Both the position numbers and the translations under genes were made by a program. A DNA stretch of 48,771 bases from assembly GCF_019880555.1 (NCBI RefSeq), contig NZ_JAINVU010000012.1:1-48771 (forward strand), given 5' to 3'. Source of the stretch: Hephaestia mangrovi (GTDB taxonomy: Bacteria; Pseudomonadota; Alphaproteobacteria; Sphingomonadales; Sphingomonadaceae). Shown here piece by piece: positions 1 to 9,383 of this stretch (positions are counted from its first letter, which is position 1; each line of letters starts with the position of its first letter). The notes beneath the pieces are model-generated. The model saw nothing but the letters and a program-made list of their open reading frames with translations. It did no database searches and was not told where the DNA came from.

Positions 1-272
1 GACCGATTATGATAACCTGCGACACGGACGCCTCCCTCAGTGGTGTTTCAACACCTCCACTCTGGCACATCGATGCCGTCGGGGGGCGTCCACCCCATCA
101 GCTTTCGAAGCATTATGAGTCAGCCGAACAAGCGACCGCTTTGAGGGATGCAGCGAAACGGGGCAAACGGCCGGATTTAGGGTGCCTTCCTGACGGTCTG
201 CATCGAGCGATCCATAGGCAGCTTCTGCCAGGAACGAATGGATGAGCAAAGGATGCTCCCTCCTTCTTGAGC
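1..272. other. No recognisable gene at the left edge
   Basis: Short open frames cross this stretch on both strands, but none gives a protein I recognise and their composition is arginine/proline rich, as expected for shadow frames in GC-rich DNA. It lies just downstream of the leftward gene that ends at 273. It could be decayed coding sequence or the edge of a mobile element, but I see no motif to support either. Confidence 0.4.
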
Positions 273-725
273 CTATGGCTTCGCGGCGACGGGCAGGCGG
301 AATGGCGCGCCCAGACGATTGAACGCATTCATTGCCGCGATAATTAGCGTGAGATCGACCAAGTCCTTTTCAGTAAAGGCGGCGGCAGCGGCCGCATACG
401 CTTCGTCCGAAGCATGGGTCGTGCTGATGTTGGTCACTTCCTCCGCCCAGGCCAGCGCTGCTCGATACTGGTCAGAAAACAGATGCGGCACCTCCGCCCA
501 GACGGGGACCAGCGCGACATTGTCGATCGCCATGGTTTTGAGCAGGTCACGAGTATGCATATCGATGCAATGGGCACAGCCGTTGATTTGCGACACACGC
601 AGGAAGACCAGATGGACCAACTCTTCGGGAAAATCTGTCTTCTTGGTCACATAATGATGGACTCCGAACAGGGCCTTGGCGCCTTCAGGGGCAATTTCCG
701 ACCAGTTCAAACGCTTCTCGGTCAT
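273..725 (-). CDS. Carboxymuconolactone decarboxylase / AhpD-like protein
   Basis: A 150-residue protein of the CMD/AhpD fold. The diagnostic motif CAHCIDMH is visible near residues 51-58: the CxxC pair plus histidine used for peroxide or thiol redox chemistry in AhpD-like members. True decarboxylases lack the cysteine pair, so a peroxidase-like or disulfide reductase role is more likely than aromatic ring catabolism. The ATG start at 725 fits the family length of about 145-155 residues. A sigma-factor remnant lies divergently at 891-1130. CMD-type genes are the classic partners and targets of ECF41 sigma factors, so this gene was probably controlled by that now-broken regulator. The family is sure; the physiological substrate is unknown. 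Confidence 0.88.
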   Translation of the reverse strand: MTEKRLNWSEIAPEGAKALFGVHHYVTKKTDFPEELVHLVFLRVSQINGCAHCIDMHTRDLLKTMAIDNVALVPVWAEVPHLFSDQYRAALAWAEEVTNISTTHASDEAYAAAAAAFTEKDLVDLTLIIAAMNAFNRLGAPFRLPVAAKP

Positions 726-890
726 GCTGCTTTCCTCATCACCCGCGCCGGGAATCGGCGCTCGCTGACGTGACGAGGTAAGCCGGTGCAGTGTGACATC
801 ATGGCGCCGATTTTTCGCTCCCGCTGTCGTCCGATGTCACACCGGTGGCGAGCATCTCGTCATGCAGGCAGGCGATTGTGTCGGAGCTGG

Positions 891-1130
891 GTCGAGCGAG
901 CGCTTCGCTTGTTCGCCGGGCTGCGTCGGAAGTACACGTCAGCAAAGACGCTACTGTGCAACGATCTGCCCGGCTATATCAGTATCGATCGTGACAACGT
1001 CCTACAGACCACCGCGCTCGACGTGCGCGATGGGCGCATCGCGGCGATTTATATAGTTCTTAACCCCGACAAGCTCCGTCATCTGGTGGCAGCTTTCGGT
1101 ACAGACGGGCATCCACAGCACGGCCACTGA
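891..1130 (+). pseudogene. Remnant of an ECF41 (SigJ-like) sigma factor, C-terminal SnoaL-like end
   Basis: The last 80 residues of this frame match the C-terminal extension of ECF41 sigma factors, as recalled from the family: an LFAGLRRKY segment, then LPGYISIDRD, LQTTALDVRDGRIAAIY and the terminal NPDKLRHL. The sigma-2 and sigma-4 domains that should precede it (about 200 residues) are absent, and the residues before 891 look like frame noise. It is therefore a decayed fragment. ECF41 genes are typically adjacent to CMD, oxidoreductase or epimerase genes, and a CMD gene sits divergently at 273-725, which supports the call. Between 1131 and 1324 I see no gene. Confidence 0.75.
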
Positions 1131-1324
1131 AGGTCGTGAATTGGTCGGCAGCCGCCGGCTCCGGAAGAAACCAACGCGGCGTCCAAAGCCGCGAACAAAG
1201 CGGTCATAGCGCGAGTCAAATCGACGCCGCGATAGCGGCGGTTTATTCATCGCATTCACTGGCAGCCAAATTGACTGATCTTCGGGTAGTTGCCGAACGG
1301 TCGCCGGGGATCGCAGCATTAAGT

Positions 1325-2476
1325 TCAGCGAGGTCGAACTCGATCGCCATCGTTAAGAGCGCGTCCGGGGTTAAGGACGACTCTATCGCCGACGCTGAGC
1401 CTGGCGCGGACTTCTGCAAAATCCTCGTTCACATGGCCGATCGCGATCGCCCGTTCTCGCACGCGGCCGCGATTTTCGACGAAGATGCGCCAACCCCCGT
1501 CCGTGCCGCGGAACAATGCGCCAATCGGCACGCGAACCGCGTCGGGACTGTGCCAGAGGATGATCGTCACATCGACCTGATAGCCGTGCCCGAGCCGCGC
1601 GGCAGCTCGCGCGGCTGCAGGATCGAAACCGATGATCACGTTGACGCGCTGTTCCTCGATCCCGAGCGCGGAGATTTTGAGCCAGCCATACGGCTCGATG
1701 CTTTCGACATGGCCAACAAGCGTATCCCCGCCCCATTGCGTTATCTCGGCCCGGCCGCCGGGCTTCACGCGCACCGCCTCGCGCGACAGCAGGTCGACCA
1801 CGACCTCGATCTGCGTCGGATCGCCGATGGTCATCAGCGTCGCGCCTTCGGCGACCATCCCCTCGCTCTCGCTCGGCACCTGGAGGACGGCGCCGCTGAC
1901 GGGAGCCGTGACCGCAACTGGCCGGCCTCTCGCCACGCGCCCTGCATCGCCGAGCGACGCCGCGATCCGCCGCGCTTCGGCTCGCGCCTGGGCCAGCGCC
2001 GCCCGATCGGTGGCGACACGGGTGCGCGTCGCTTCGAGTTGCGCGCGCGCGATGAAGCCCTGCCGATCAAGCGCCTCGGCGCGCGCGAGATCGCGTTCGG
2101 CCTGCGCCAGCGCGGCGGCGGCGCTGGTCGCGGTGGCGTGGGCCGATGCGAGCGCACCTTCGAGTTCTTCCTGCGTGCGCTGATCGAGCGGCGCGGTGGG
2201 GCGTGCCGCGATCTTTGTGATGACCTGGCCCTTGTGGATCGAATCCCCGGCGTCAAAGCCGATCCGCGCCGCGAAGCCGGTCACCGGCGCCGTCACGACA
2301 TACAGCTCCTTTTCGCGCGTGACTCCGTCATCGGTCACGCCGACCGCCATCGGTCCGCGGGTCACCACCCCAAGATCGACCGCCTTGGGTTCCGGCCAGA
2401 AGGCATAGCCCAGTCCCAACAGCAGCAGGCCGACAATCGCGATTGCCCACCGCCAGCGCTTGAACGCGCGCGCCAT
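1325..2476 (-). CDS. HlyD/RND-type periplasmic adaptor of an ABC exporter
   Basis: A 383-residue membrane fusion protein. One N-terminal transmembrane anchor lies at about residues 9-27, followed by a lipoyl/barrel-sandwich half near residue 60 (VTAPVTGF), a long alanine/arginine/glutamate-rich coiled coil at about 90-170, the second lipoyl half (VTAPVSGAVLQ) and a C-terminal beta-barrel. It should bridge the inner-membrane ABC permease encoded upstream to an outer-membrane channel. The start is taken as the ATG at 2476 because it overlaps the permease stop (TGATG); a TTG lies one codon earlier. It is the last gene of a three-gene leftward operon. No TolC gene is seen in the window. The substrate is unknown. 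Confidence 0.9.
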   Translation of the reverse strand: MARAFKRWRWAIAIVGLLLLGLGYAFWPEPKAVDLGVVTRGPMAVGVTDDGVTREKELYVVTAPVTGFAARIGFDAGDSIHKGQVITKIAARPTAPLDQRTQEELEGALASAHATATSAAAALAQAERDLARAEALDRQGFIARAQLEATRTRVATDRAALAQARAEARRIAASLGDAGRVARGRPVAVTAPVSGAVLQVPSESEGMVAEGATLMTIGDPTQIEVVVDLLSREAVRVKPGGRAEITQWGGDTLVGHVESIEPYGWLKISALGIEEQRVNVIIGFDPAAARAAARLGHGYQVDVTIILWHSPDAVRVPIGALFRGTDGGWRIFVENRGRVRERAIAIGHVNEDFAEVRARLSVGDRVVLNPGRALNDGDRVRPR

Positions 2477-4839
2477 CAATCCCGCGCCTTGAGTACGCGC
2501 ACCATGTCGAGCGCCCCCACCCGACGCGCGACCACCAGTGCCGTGGAAATCGCGGCAGCGAGGATCACCAGTGCGGCATAACCATAGCTCGCCCGCGTCG
2601 CCGCATAGGGCAGACGGAAGAGGTCGGAACTGAACATGGCGATCATCAGATGCGCCAGTCCATATCCCACGACGCAGCCGAGCGGGATGGCGGCGGCGAC
2701 GAGCAAGGCGATCTCGCCGAGCAACACGACAGCGACCTCGCGCTTCTGATAGCCCAGTACCCGCAGCGTGGCGAGTTCGTGGGCGCGCTCGGAAAAGAGG
2801 ATGCGCGCGCTGTTATAGACCACGCCGATCGCGATCGCGGAGGCGAACGACACGTAAAAGCCGATCATCGTCAGGATGTTCTGACGAATCAATTGTTGGA
2901 ACCGCGCCAGCGCCACGGCGCGTTCGGCAACGCCTAGCACCACCGGCATCGCCGACAGTCGCATCAGAATGCGGTCGCGGGCTGCGGGGTCGATCTTGAG
3001 CAGCGCTCCGCCGGCAGGACTGGCGTCACGCGAGAGCTTGTCGATCGTCGCGGGTGGAGCATAAGCGCGCGCACCGATGATCTCATCGACAATGCGAACG
3101 ACTGGCAGCGACAGGCTCGTGCGGTGCCCGCCGAGCAGGTCGACACGAACGAGATCACCGGCATTGGCATGCAACTGATCAGCCAATTGGCGGCTAAGCA
3201 TCAGCCCGGCGGGCGGCAGGGCAATCTCCTCGCCGCCACTGTCGATGCGGGCGGTGAGGGTTGATGCCGGGTCGACGCCCTCGATTGCCGTCCGCTCGCT
3301 GCGATTGCCGCGGCTGAGCCGCACGGCCAGGGCGCGCGTCGCCTCGACCCGCAGCACACCCGGTAGCTGTGCGAGCGCGCGCAGCACGTCGGCGTTGCGC
3401 GGCTCGGTGAAAGTGACGGTCAGGTCATCGCGCTGGCTGCGCGCGAAATAGTCATCGACCATCGTCCGGCTAGCTTCGACGAACTGGATCGTCGCGAACA
3501 ATAGCCCCATCGACAGCGCGACGCCGAAGAGCGTAACGGCCGAGCGCCCCGGCCAGCGCGCAATGTGGCGCACGATCATCTCGCCAATTGCCGTGAACCC
3601 GGCAAGCTGGCCAAGCCGTTCTACCAACCCAGTGCGATAGACAGGCGGGGGCGGCGGTGTCATCGCGACGGCGGGATTGAGCCGGATAGCGGTGCTCACG
3701 CCCCCCGCTGCGCCCAGCCCCGCCGCGCCGGCAGCGAGCGCGCCGGCGCTGAGGAAGACAGTTGGTGAGAGGCTGTATTGGAGAAAGGGAAAGCGGTAAT
3801 ATTGGGCGTAAAGCCCGGTCATCGCCCGCCCCATCCAGATTCCGGCAAGCGAGCCGGCCACAATAGCAACCAGGGCGATCGCCAGCGCGAACTTCAGGTA
3901 ATGCCAGCCGATCACCCAGTCGGAATAGCCGAATGCCTTGATCAGGCCGATCTGCTCGCGCTCAGTCCGGATCGTCCGTCCCAGCACCACATAGACAAGA
4001 AATCCCGATACGATCAGGAAGATGGGTGGGATCACGGCCGCCATCGCGGCGAGTTGTTTGAGCTCGCTGTCAAGAAACGCATGGGACAACTGGTCTTCAC
4101 GCCCGTAAGCCCCGGTGCCGCCATAGGGCGCCAGGAGCGCATCGACCTTGCGGATCACCTCACTTTCCGAGGCGCCGCGATCAAGAGTCAAAGCAACAGC
4201 GTTGATCGCGCCGCGGCGATTGGTCGCCGCCTCCAGCGCTTCGCGTCCCATCCACAGAATGCCGAAGCGTCGCTCGTCCGGCACGATATCGCCCGGCGCC
4301 AGCGCGTAGATATAGTTCGGCGCCAGGCCGACACCGACGATGTGCAGGGCAACCTGGTGGCCATAGATCTGCGCGTCGATGGTGCTGCCGAGGTCAAGGC
4401 CATTGGCATCGGCAAAGGATTCGTCGACGACGACATCACCGGCGTGACCCGCGCGCGGCGGCTGCCCGCGCCGCAGCGTGATCGTGTTGAGATGGGTGCG
4501 ACCGGCCTCGTCGACCGAATTGACCAGCGCACGAACCGGCTCGATCCGTCCGGGAAGGTCCAGCCGCGCATATTGAATGATATTGCCTTCGGCGCGCTGC
4601 ACGCCGGGGACTGCCGCGATCCGCGCGGCGATATTGCGCGGCGCCCGCGTCACGCCCGCGAAGATCTCGGCAAAATGATTGCGCGCATAATAGGCGTCGC
4701 GCGTCCTGAGCAACGAACTATGCACGCCCGCGGCGAGCACATAGGTTGCGGACGCCGCTGCCAGCACCAGTGCGATCGCCAGCGCCTGGCCACGCAGCCG
4801 CCAGAGGTCGCGGAGCAACTTGAGGTCGAGCGCGCTCAC
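2476..4839 (-). CDS. ABC transporter permease, FtsX/MacB type with two FtsX domains
   Basis: A 787-residue permease. It has an N-terminal transmembrane helix (about residues 16-38) and a large periplasmic MacB-like domain, then a first FtsX unit of three helices at about 265-385. A second helix near 435 and another periplasmic domain follow, then a last three-helix FtsX unit at about 650-780. This double-FtsX layout is typical of exporters of lipoprotein, peptide or toxic-compound type that work with a separate ATPase and a HlyD adaptor. The start is a GTG at 4839 that overlaps the ATPase stop by four bases (GTGA), so the two are translationally coupled. The length is normal and no disruption is seen. 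Confidence 0.9.
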   Translation of the reverse strand: MSALDLKLLRDLWRLRGQALAIALVLAAASATYVLAAGVHSSLLRTRDAYYARNHFAEIFAGVTRAPRNIAARIAAVPGVQRAEGNIIQYARLDLPGRIEPVRALVNSVDEAGRTHLNTITLRRGQPPRAGHAGDVVVDESFADANGLDLGSTIDAQIYGHQVALHIVGVGLAPNYIYALAPGDIVPDERRFGILWMGREALEAATNRRGAINAVALTLDRGASESEVIRKVDALLAPYGGTGAYGREDQLSHAFLDSELKQLAAMAAVIPPIFLIVSGFLVYVVLGRTIRTEREQIGLIKAFGYSDWVIGWHYLKFALAIALVAIVAGSLAGIWMGRAMTGLYAQYYRFPFLQYSLSPTVFLSAGALAAGAAGLGAAGGVSTAIRLNPAVAMTPPPPPVYRTGLVERLGQLAGFTAIGEMIVRHIARWPGRSAVTLFGVALSMGLLFATIQFVEASRTMVDDYFARSQRDDLTVTFTEPRNADVLRALAQLPGVLRVEATRALAVRLSRGNRSERTAIEGVDPASTLTARIDSGGEEIALPPAGLMLSRQLADQLHANAGDLVRVDLLGGHRTSLSLPVVRIVDEIIGARAYAPPATIDKLSRDASPAGGALLKIDPAARDRILMRLSAMPVVLGVAERAVALARFQQLIRQNILTMIGFYVSFASAIAIGVVYNSARILFSERAHELATLRVLGYQKREVAVVLLGEIALLVAAAIPLGCVVGYGLAHLMIAMFSSDLFRLPYAATRASYGYAALVILAAAISTALVVARRVGALDMVRVLKARD

Positions 4840-5573
4840 CAGCGGATATCCCGCGGCGCAACGGGTTTGGAATTGCGCTCGACGCGGGCGATCCGGCCAT
4901 CGAGAATGTGGAACACGCGCTGCGCCATCGCCGCGATGCCGACATTATGGGTAATGATGATGACCGTGGTGCCAAGTTCCTCGTGAGCGCGCGCCAGCGC
5001 CTCGAGCACGCGCATGCCGGTGGCGCTGTCTAGCGCCCCGGTAGGTTCGTCGCACAGAAGCACCCCGGGCCGTTTCGCGATCGCCCGCGCGACGGCGACG
5101 CGTTGCTGCTCCCCGCCGGAAAGCTGCGCCGGATAATGCCCGCGTCGCTCGGCCAGGCCGACCAGCGCCAATGCCTCTGCCGGGGACATCGGGTCGGTCG
5201 CGATATCGGTGACGAGGCGGACATTCTCTTCCGCGGTCAGGCTGGGAATGAGATTGTAGAACTGGAAAATGAAACCAACCTCGGCCCGCCGAAATCGCGT
5301 CAGCGCGCGGTCGTCCAGCGCGGTCAGCTCGGTGTCGCGATAGAATAGCTGGCCGGACGTCGGCCGGTCGAGGCCACCGATGATGTTGAGCAGCGTCGAC
5401 TTGCCGCCGCCCGACGGACCGAGCAGCACGAGGAGTTCGCCAAGCGGAATGGCGAGATCAACACCGCGCAACGCCTGGACGCTGGTCTCTCCCGTCTCGT
5501 AGCTCTTCTCGAGCGCGACACTACGAAATGCGATAGGTCCGTCGGAGCTGGCGTCTGCTGCATCTGTCGCCAT
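4836..5573 (-). CDS. ABC transporter ATP-binding protein, LolD/MacB type
   Basis: A 245-residue ATPase with a Walker A motif GPSGGGKST, the signature [14 protein letters not shown], a Walker B segment ending [11 protein letters not shown] and the switch histidine in IITHN. It is the most similar in type to LolD/MacB ATPases that power mechanotransmission exporters. The frame is open upstream to a GTG at 5666, but I choose the ATG at 5573. An AAAAGG ribosome-binding site lies just upstream of it, and the residues before it do not look like family sequence. It is the first gene of the operon ATPase-permease-adaptor. Confidence 0.92.
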   Translation of the reverse strand: MATDAADASSDGPIAFRSVALEKSYETGETSVQALRGVDLAIPLGELLVLLGPSGGGKSTLLNIIGGLDRPTSGQLFYRDTELTALDDRALTRFRRAEVGFIFQFYNLIPSLTAEENVRLVTDIATDPMSPAEALALVGLAERRGHYPAQLSGGEQQRVAVARAIAKRPGVLLCDEPTGALDSATGMRVLEALARAHEELGTTVIIITHNVGIAAMAQRVFHILDGRIARVERNSKPVAPRDIRW

Positions 5574-6001
5574 CGGCAAACCTTTTGCGGTCGGATCGAT
5601 CCCAAAACGCGGCATCAATGGGCAGGCCGCGAGTTGCTGTGCATTGCCCTGGTTAGGGAATTTCACGATGGCGCGTCTCTACGGATGATCCCCGATAGGC
5701 CGGCGACCGAGAGCTTTCGTCATGCTTCAGATCGTCGGGTATAATCCCCGCGGCCGAAAGGCCCCCGGCGGCGCCAGCGGTGACCAGCAGGCCGACCGCC
5801 ATGGTGGCACACAGCGATCACGTGACCCCGCGGGCCAAGATCGAGTTCGGCTCCGGCTGACGACGCAGGAGTTGCCAGAGTCATCGGTCAGACCGCCGCT
5901 TGGCGAGATCGACTAACCGAAGCTGACAGCGCGACACGATCGTGGAATGACCGTAGGCGCCCGATCGGGCACGCTCATGGTCGCCGCGCCGCCCTGGCAC
6001 G
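5574..6001. other. Intergenic region upstream of the ABC operon
   Basis: About 430 bases without a convincing gene. A 49-codon open frame on the minus strand (5802 to 5653) starts with a hydrophobic stretch, MAVGLLVTAGAAGG, and ends just before the ABC operon. It has no recognised family and could be a small membrane peptide or a remnant. A TATAAT hexamer occurs on the plus strand at about 5739, but without a good -35 element, and no plus-strand gene follows it. The ABC operon promoter should lie in this region. Confidence 0.35.
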
Positions 6002-6388
6002 TCAGAGGCTTTCGATAACGCGCTTGAGCTTGGCACGAACTTTCTCGGCGGCTTGTTTTAGCGCACCATTGTCGATGGCCTGCATGGAGGCGACGGGATC
6101 GACAGCGGCGACTTCGCTGCGCCCGGCCTCAGCCTCCTGAACGACAACATTGCAAGGCAGCATGGTACCGACCTTGTCCTCCAGCCGGAGCGCTTCGAAG
6201 GCCAGCGCGGGATTGCACGCACCGAGAATCGTATAGGGGTGAAAGTCGACCCCGATCTTCTGCTTCAGGGTCTGGGCGATATCGATCCGGGTCAACACGC
6301 CGAACCCTTCCTCCTTCAGCGCCGCCTCCACTTGCTCAAGCGCCTCTGCGATCGGCTTGTCGAGCGTGGTCTGAAGATAATAGCTCAT
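6002..6388 (-). CDS. DUF302 domain protein
   Basis: A 128-residue cytosolic protein of the DUF302 family. The visible pattern is an N-terminal YYLQTTLDKP strand, an EGFGVLTRIDI segment, the LGACNP turn, and MLPCNVVV in the second half. DUF302 proteins are small homodimers often found near oxidative, metal or micro-oxic stress genes; their chemistry is unsettled. The start is the ATG at 6388 because an AAGGAGG ribosome-binding site lies directly upstream. A TTG at 6433 extends the frame without family sequence. It is divergent from the lipoprotein gene at 6628. Confidence 0.88.
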   Translation of the reverse strand: MSYYLQTTLDKPIAEALEQVEAALKEEGFGVLTRIDIAQTLKQKIGVDFHPYTILGACNPALAFEALRLEDKVGTMLPCNVVVQEAEAGRSEVAAVDPVASMQAIDNGALKQAAEKVRAKLKRVIESL

Positions 6389-6487
6389 ACCGCCTCCTTG
6401 TCCTTGCCGCGTGAAACGCGACGCGAGCCGCAATTGCTCCGTTATCGGCGCCCCTCGATCCGAATAGCGCTGGCGTGACGCTTGTAG

Positions 6488-6495
6488 CTACGTAG
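6488..6495. promoter_or_regulatory. CTACGTAG palindrome in a divergent promoter region
   Basis: A perfect 8-bp palindrome sits between the DUF302 gene (start 6388, leftward) and the lipoprotein gene (start 6628, rightward). The same octamer is found at 11180-11187 in the other divergent promoter region of this stress block. It could be the core of a shared operator. One such octamer is expected by chance in a window this size, so the support is its repeated placement, not its rarity. Confidence 0.3.
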
Positions 6496-6627
6496 ATGCC
6501 CCATTCGTATCTTCCTCCAATTCGCAGACGGCCCGATCGCGCCAAAAACTGAGAGAGCGTCATGCCAGCGCCAGGAGTGTTCCGACGTCGGCTGAGGTGT
6601 CGGACGCTGGTATCGGAGGAGACCGTT

Positions 6628-7215
6628 ATGCTCGGCGCGAAATCTGTCCTGGTGCCCATTCTTGCTGGTGCCGTGCTCGCCTTGGCGGCATGCGCGACCT
6701 CCAGCACTCCCTACCAGCCTGTTTCCTCCTCCAATCGGGTAGCGGGCGGCTATTCGGAGGCGAGGCTCGCGCCCGACCGCTATCGGGTGACGTTCGCCGG
6801 CAACACCTGGACGTCGCGGGACACGGTTGAAGGATATCTGCTCTACCGCGCCGCGGAACTGACGGTGGAACAGGGCTTCGACTGGTTCGAGATCGTCAAT
6901 CGCGAGACCGAGCATCGGGTCGACCGCAGCATCTCACCGAGCCCGCTATATCATCCCTGGTATGGTTCTGCGTATCTGTATTGGCAGCCCTATTGGCGAT
7001 ATTATGGCCGGCCTTACGGCTGGCGGACCTGGTATCCCGATCGCGGCGATCCTTTCTGGGCCAATCGGGTCGACATGCAGACGGTGGAGCGGTTCGAGGC
7101 GACCGCCGAGATCGTCATGCGGCATGGCGCAAGACCTGCCGATGATAGCCAGAGCTTCGACGCCCGCGACGTGATCGAAAAGCTCGGCCCGCGCATTCAG
7201 CGCCCCCGTTCCTGA
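6628..7215 (+). CDS. Lipoprotein of the CC0125/CC1285 type
   Basis: A 195-residue predicted lipoprotein. A hydrophobic signal runs to a lipobox (LAAC) with the modified cysteine near residue 22. The mature part starts with a polar SSTPYQP linker, followed by a segment like YRVTFAGN and RAAELTVEQGFDWF, seen in small alphaproteobacterial lipoproteins of unknown role. After it comes a stretch very rich in tryptophan and tyrosine (about residues 100-140). The start is the ATG at 6628 because GGAGGAG lies just upstream; an earlier ATG at 6562 would spoil the signal peptide. It is divergent from the DUF302 gene and followed 20 bases on by the metallo-beta-lactamase gene. Confidence 0.82.
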   Translation: MLGAKSVLVPILAGAVLALAACATSSTPYQPVSSSNRVAGGYSEARLAPDRYRVTFAGNTWTSRDTVEGYLLYRAAELTVEQGFDWFEIVNRETEHRVDRSISPSPLYHPWYGSAYLYWQPYWRYYGRPYGWRTWYPDRGDPFWANRVDMQTVERFEATAEIVMRHGARPADDSQSFDARDVIEKLGPRIQRPRS

Positions 7216-7235
7216 CCAATCGCGACGACGCGACG

Positions 7236-8855
7236 ATGAAGCGATCGAGGCAAAAAACAGACGATGCGCGTGACCCGGTTCTTCAGCGGCGGCGGGGGCA
7301 GCCCAACCTGAAGCTAGTTTTTCATGGCGCCGCGTCCACGGTCACCGGGTCATGCACGGAGATCCAGATCGGCGACCGTTCGATCCTGGTCGATTGCGGT
7401 CTGTTCCAGGGCACCCGGACGTTGGAACACCGTAATGCGGCTCCTCTGGCATTCGATCCAGCGTAGCTCGCAGGCGTCCTGCTGACCCACGCGCATATCG
7501 ACCATAGCGGGCTTCTGCCGCGGCTGGTGAGCAAGGGGTATGGCGGCCCGGTCTGGTGCACGGCACAGACGGCCGATTTATTGCGGGTGATGCTGCCGGA
7601 TGCCGGGCGCATCCAGGAGGCCGAGGCAGCGCGTCGCAATCGCAGGCCAGATCGCGCCGACGATGTCGCCATCGAGCCGCTCTATACCGAATCCGACGCC
7701 ATCCAGGCAGCGGCGCTGGCACGCCCGGTGGAACTAGGTGTTGAGTTTTCGCCAGCCGAGGGGATCACTGCCCGACTTTGGAACGCGGGCCACATTCTGG
7801 GGGCCGCGTCCATTGAACTCGAAGCGGATGGGTGTCGCGTGCTGTTTTCGGGCGATATCGGCCCCGAGGAAAAGAGCTTCCATCCCAACCCGGCCGCCTC
7901 TCGCGGATATGATCACGTCATTTGCGAGGGAACCTACGGCAATTGTCGGCGCCCGGATCAAACACCGGAGCAATGGCGCGCGCAACTCCTCGAGGAAGCG
8001 ACAGGCGCCCTGGCGCGGGGCGGCAATCTCGTGATCCCGACCTTCGCGCTTGAACGGACACAGGAACTTCTGCTCGATTTTGCGCTGCTATTAGACGCGG
8101 GGCGCCTCCGCGGCACCCACATCTTCATCGACTCTCCGCTTGCAAGCCGGATCACTCGGGTTTTTGCCGAACACGTTCACGAACTGGAGGATGTCCCCGC
8201 ATCACTGTTCGAACGGCCGCAATTCCACTTCGTGGAAACGCCGGGGCAATCAATGCGGCTCAATTCGGTATCAGGTGCGATCATCTTGTCGGCATCGGGC
8301 ATGTGCGAGGCGGGACGCGTTCGTCATCATCTGCGTCACAATCTCCCAAGACGCGAGTCGACCATTCTATTCGTTGGCTATCAGGCGGCAGGCACGCTCG
8401 GCCGAACGATAGTCGATGGCGCCCGGCGCGTCCGCATATCGGGGCATGATATCGCGGTTCGAGCGCGCGTCAGCGCGATCGAGGGCTATTCGGCCCACGC
8501 TGACCAGCGCGATCTGTTGCGCTGGATCGACGCTCGCCGTCCGATCCATGGCACGCTCTTTCTCAATCACGGCGAGCCGGAGGCGCTTGCGGCTCTCGCC
8601 GATGAAATACACTCTATCCATCGCGACTGCTCGATCCGCATCGCGGAACCAGGCGAACGTTATGCGCTCAGCCCGGGGAAGGCGGCGATGCGGGTCAGCA
8701 CCGGCGATCACGCCTTGGTCGCGACCGCCGGGCGCGATTGGCAGAATGACTACGCCACGTTCGTTACCGGCCTCAAGGCCGATCTCATGACACTGAAAGA
8801 CGACGCTGCTCGCCGGAAAGCCATTGAACGCATGCACCGTGCGCTTCACCAATAA
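7236..8855 (+). pseudogene. Beta-CASP metallo-beta-lactamase (RNA-processing exonuclease type), interrupted by an amber codon
   Basis: The frame from 7236 to 8855 encodes a full-length (about 540 codons) beta-CASP nuclease, but a TAG at 7464-7466 interrupts it after residue 76. The stop falls a few residues before the metal motif THAHIDHSG. Downstream, in the same frame, are SGDIGPEEK, CEGTYGN, the beta-CASP segments IPTFALERTQE and SASGMCEAGRVRHH, then GYSAHADQ and a C-terminal NHGE. All the usual family motifs are therefore kept on both sides of the stop. Reinitiation at the GTG at 7527 would lose the HxHxDH metal site. The explanations are a recent nonsense mutation, a sequencing error or stop suppression. 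The N-terminal part from about LKLVFHGAAS is family sequence. The lipoprotein gene lies 20 bases upstream. Confidence 0.85.
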
Positions 8856-9032
8856 GCCAAAGGACACACCGCAGGATTTCAGTTGCTGGTGCGTTCAAGT
8901 CGTCGATGCTGTTTGGTGCCCTTCCTCCATCCCCGAAGATAGTCGCGCCGACCGGCGCACCAGGAGCAGTCCGGCACCAGATATGCGTCGTCTCGGAATG
9001 TCGACACCCCGCCGTCATCCGGACAAACGGTG

Positions 9033-9371
9033 ATGCGATCGGCCAACCTGGAAAGGCGCCTGCTTGCCGAACGGGCGCGCCTGTCGAGACAGGTCACGCG
9101 GATCGAGGCCGATTTCGCCGCGCCAATGGAGGACGACCTTGCCGAGCAGGCGATCGAGCGTGCCGACGATGAAGCGCTGGAGGGCGAAGAGAGGGTCGCG
9201 GTGGCGCGGTTACGGGCGATCGATGCGGCGCTCGCGCGGCTGCATGCCGGCACCTACGGCATCTGCGTCGAATGCGGCGCGCCAATTTCCGAAAAGCGTC
9301 TCGCGGCCATCCCCGAAGCACCGCGATGCGCTCGCTGTGCCGGCGCCGCAGCGCAGCCCGGAACGCCTTGA
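9033..9371 (+). CDS. DksA/TraR-family C4 zinc finger protein
   Basis: A 112-residue protein. It has an acidic helical N-terminal half (EDDLAEQAIERADDEALEGE) and a C-terminal zinc finger with two cysteine pairs, CVEC and CARC, separated by about 20 residues. This is the DksA/TraR layout: the coiled coil reaches into the RNA polymerase secondary channel and modulates transcription, often together with ppGpp. It is shorter than classic DksA (about 150), so it is a short DksA-like or TraR-like form. A GTG at 9030 directly precedes the chosen ATG at 9033; either could be used. It sits 12 bases before a universal stress protein gene, probably in one operon. Confidence 0.88.
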   Translation: MRSANLERRLLAERARLSRQVTRIEADFAAPMEDDLAEQAIERADDEALEGEERVAVARLRAIDAALARLHAGTYGICVECGAPISEKRLAAIPEAPRCARCAGAAAQPGTP

Positions 9372-9383
9372 TCGACGCTGGCG

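Noticed and set aside
1136..2581. Long plus-strand open frame of 481 codons
   Set aside because: It is the antisense shadow of the HlyD gene; the translated residues are arginine/histidine rich without motifs.
3778..4986. 402-codon open frame on the plus strand
   Set aside because: It lies opposite the ABC permease, which has full family motifs; antisense frames are common in GC-rich DNA.
5653..5802. 49-codon minus-strand frame with a hydrophobic start
   Set aside because: No family match and no clear ribosome-binding site; mentioned under the intergenic region only.
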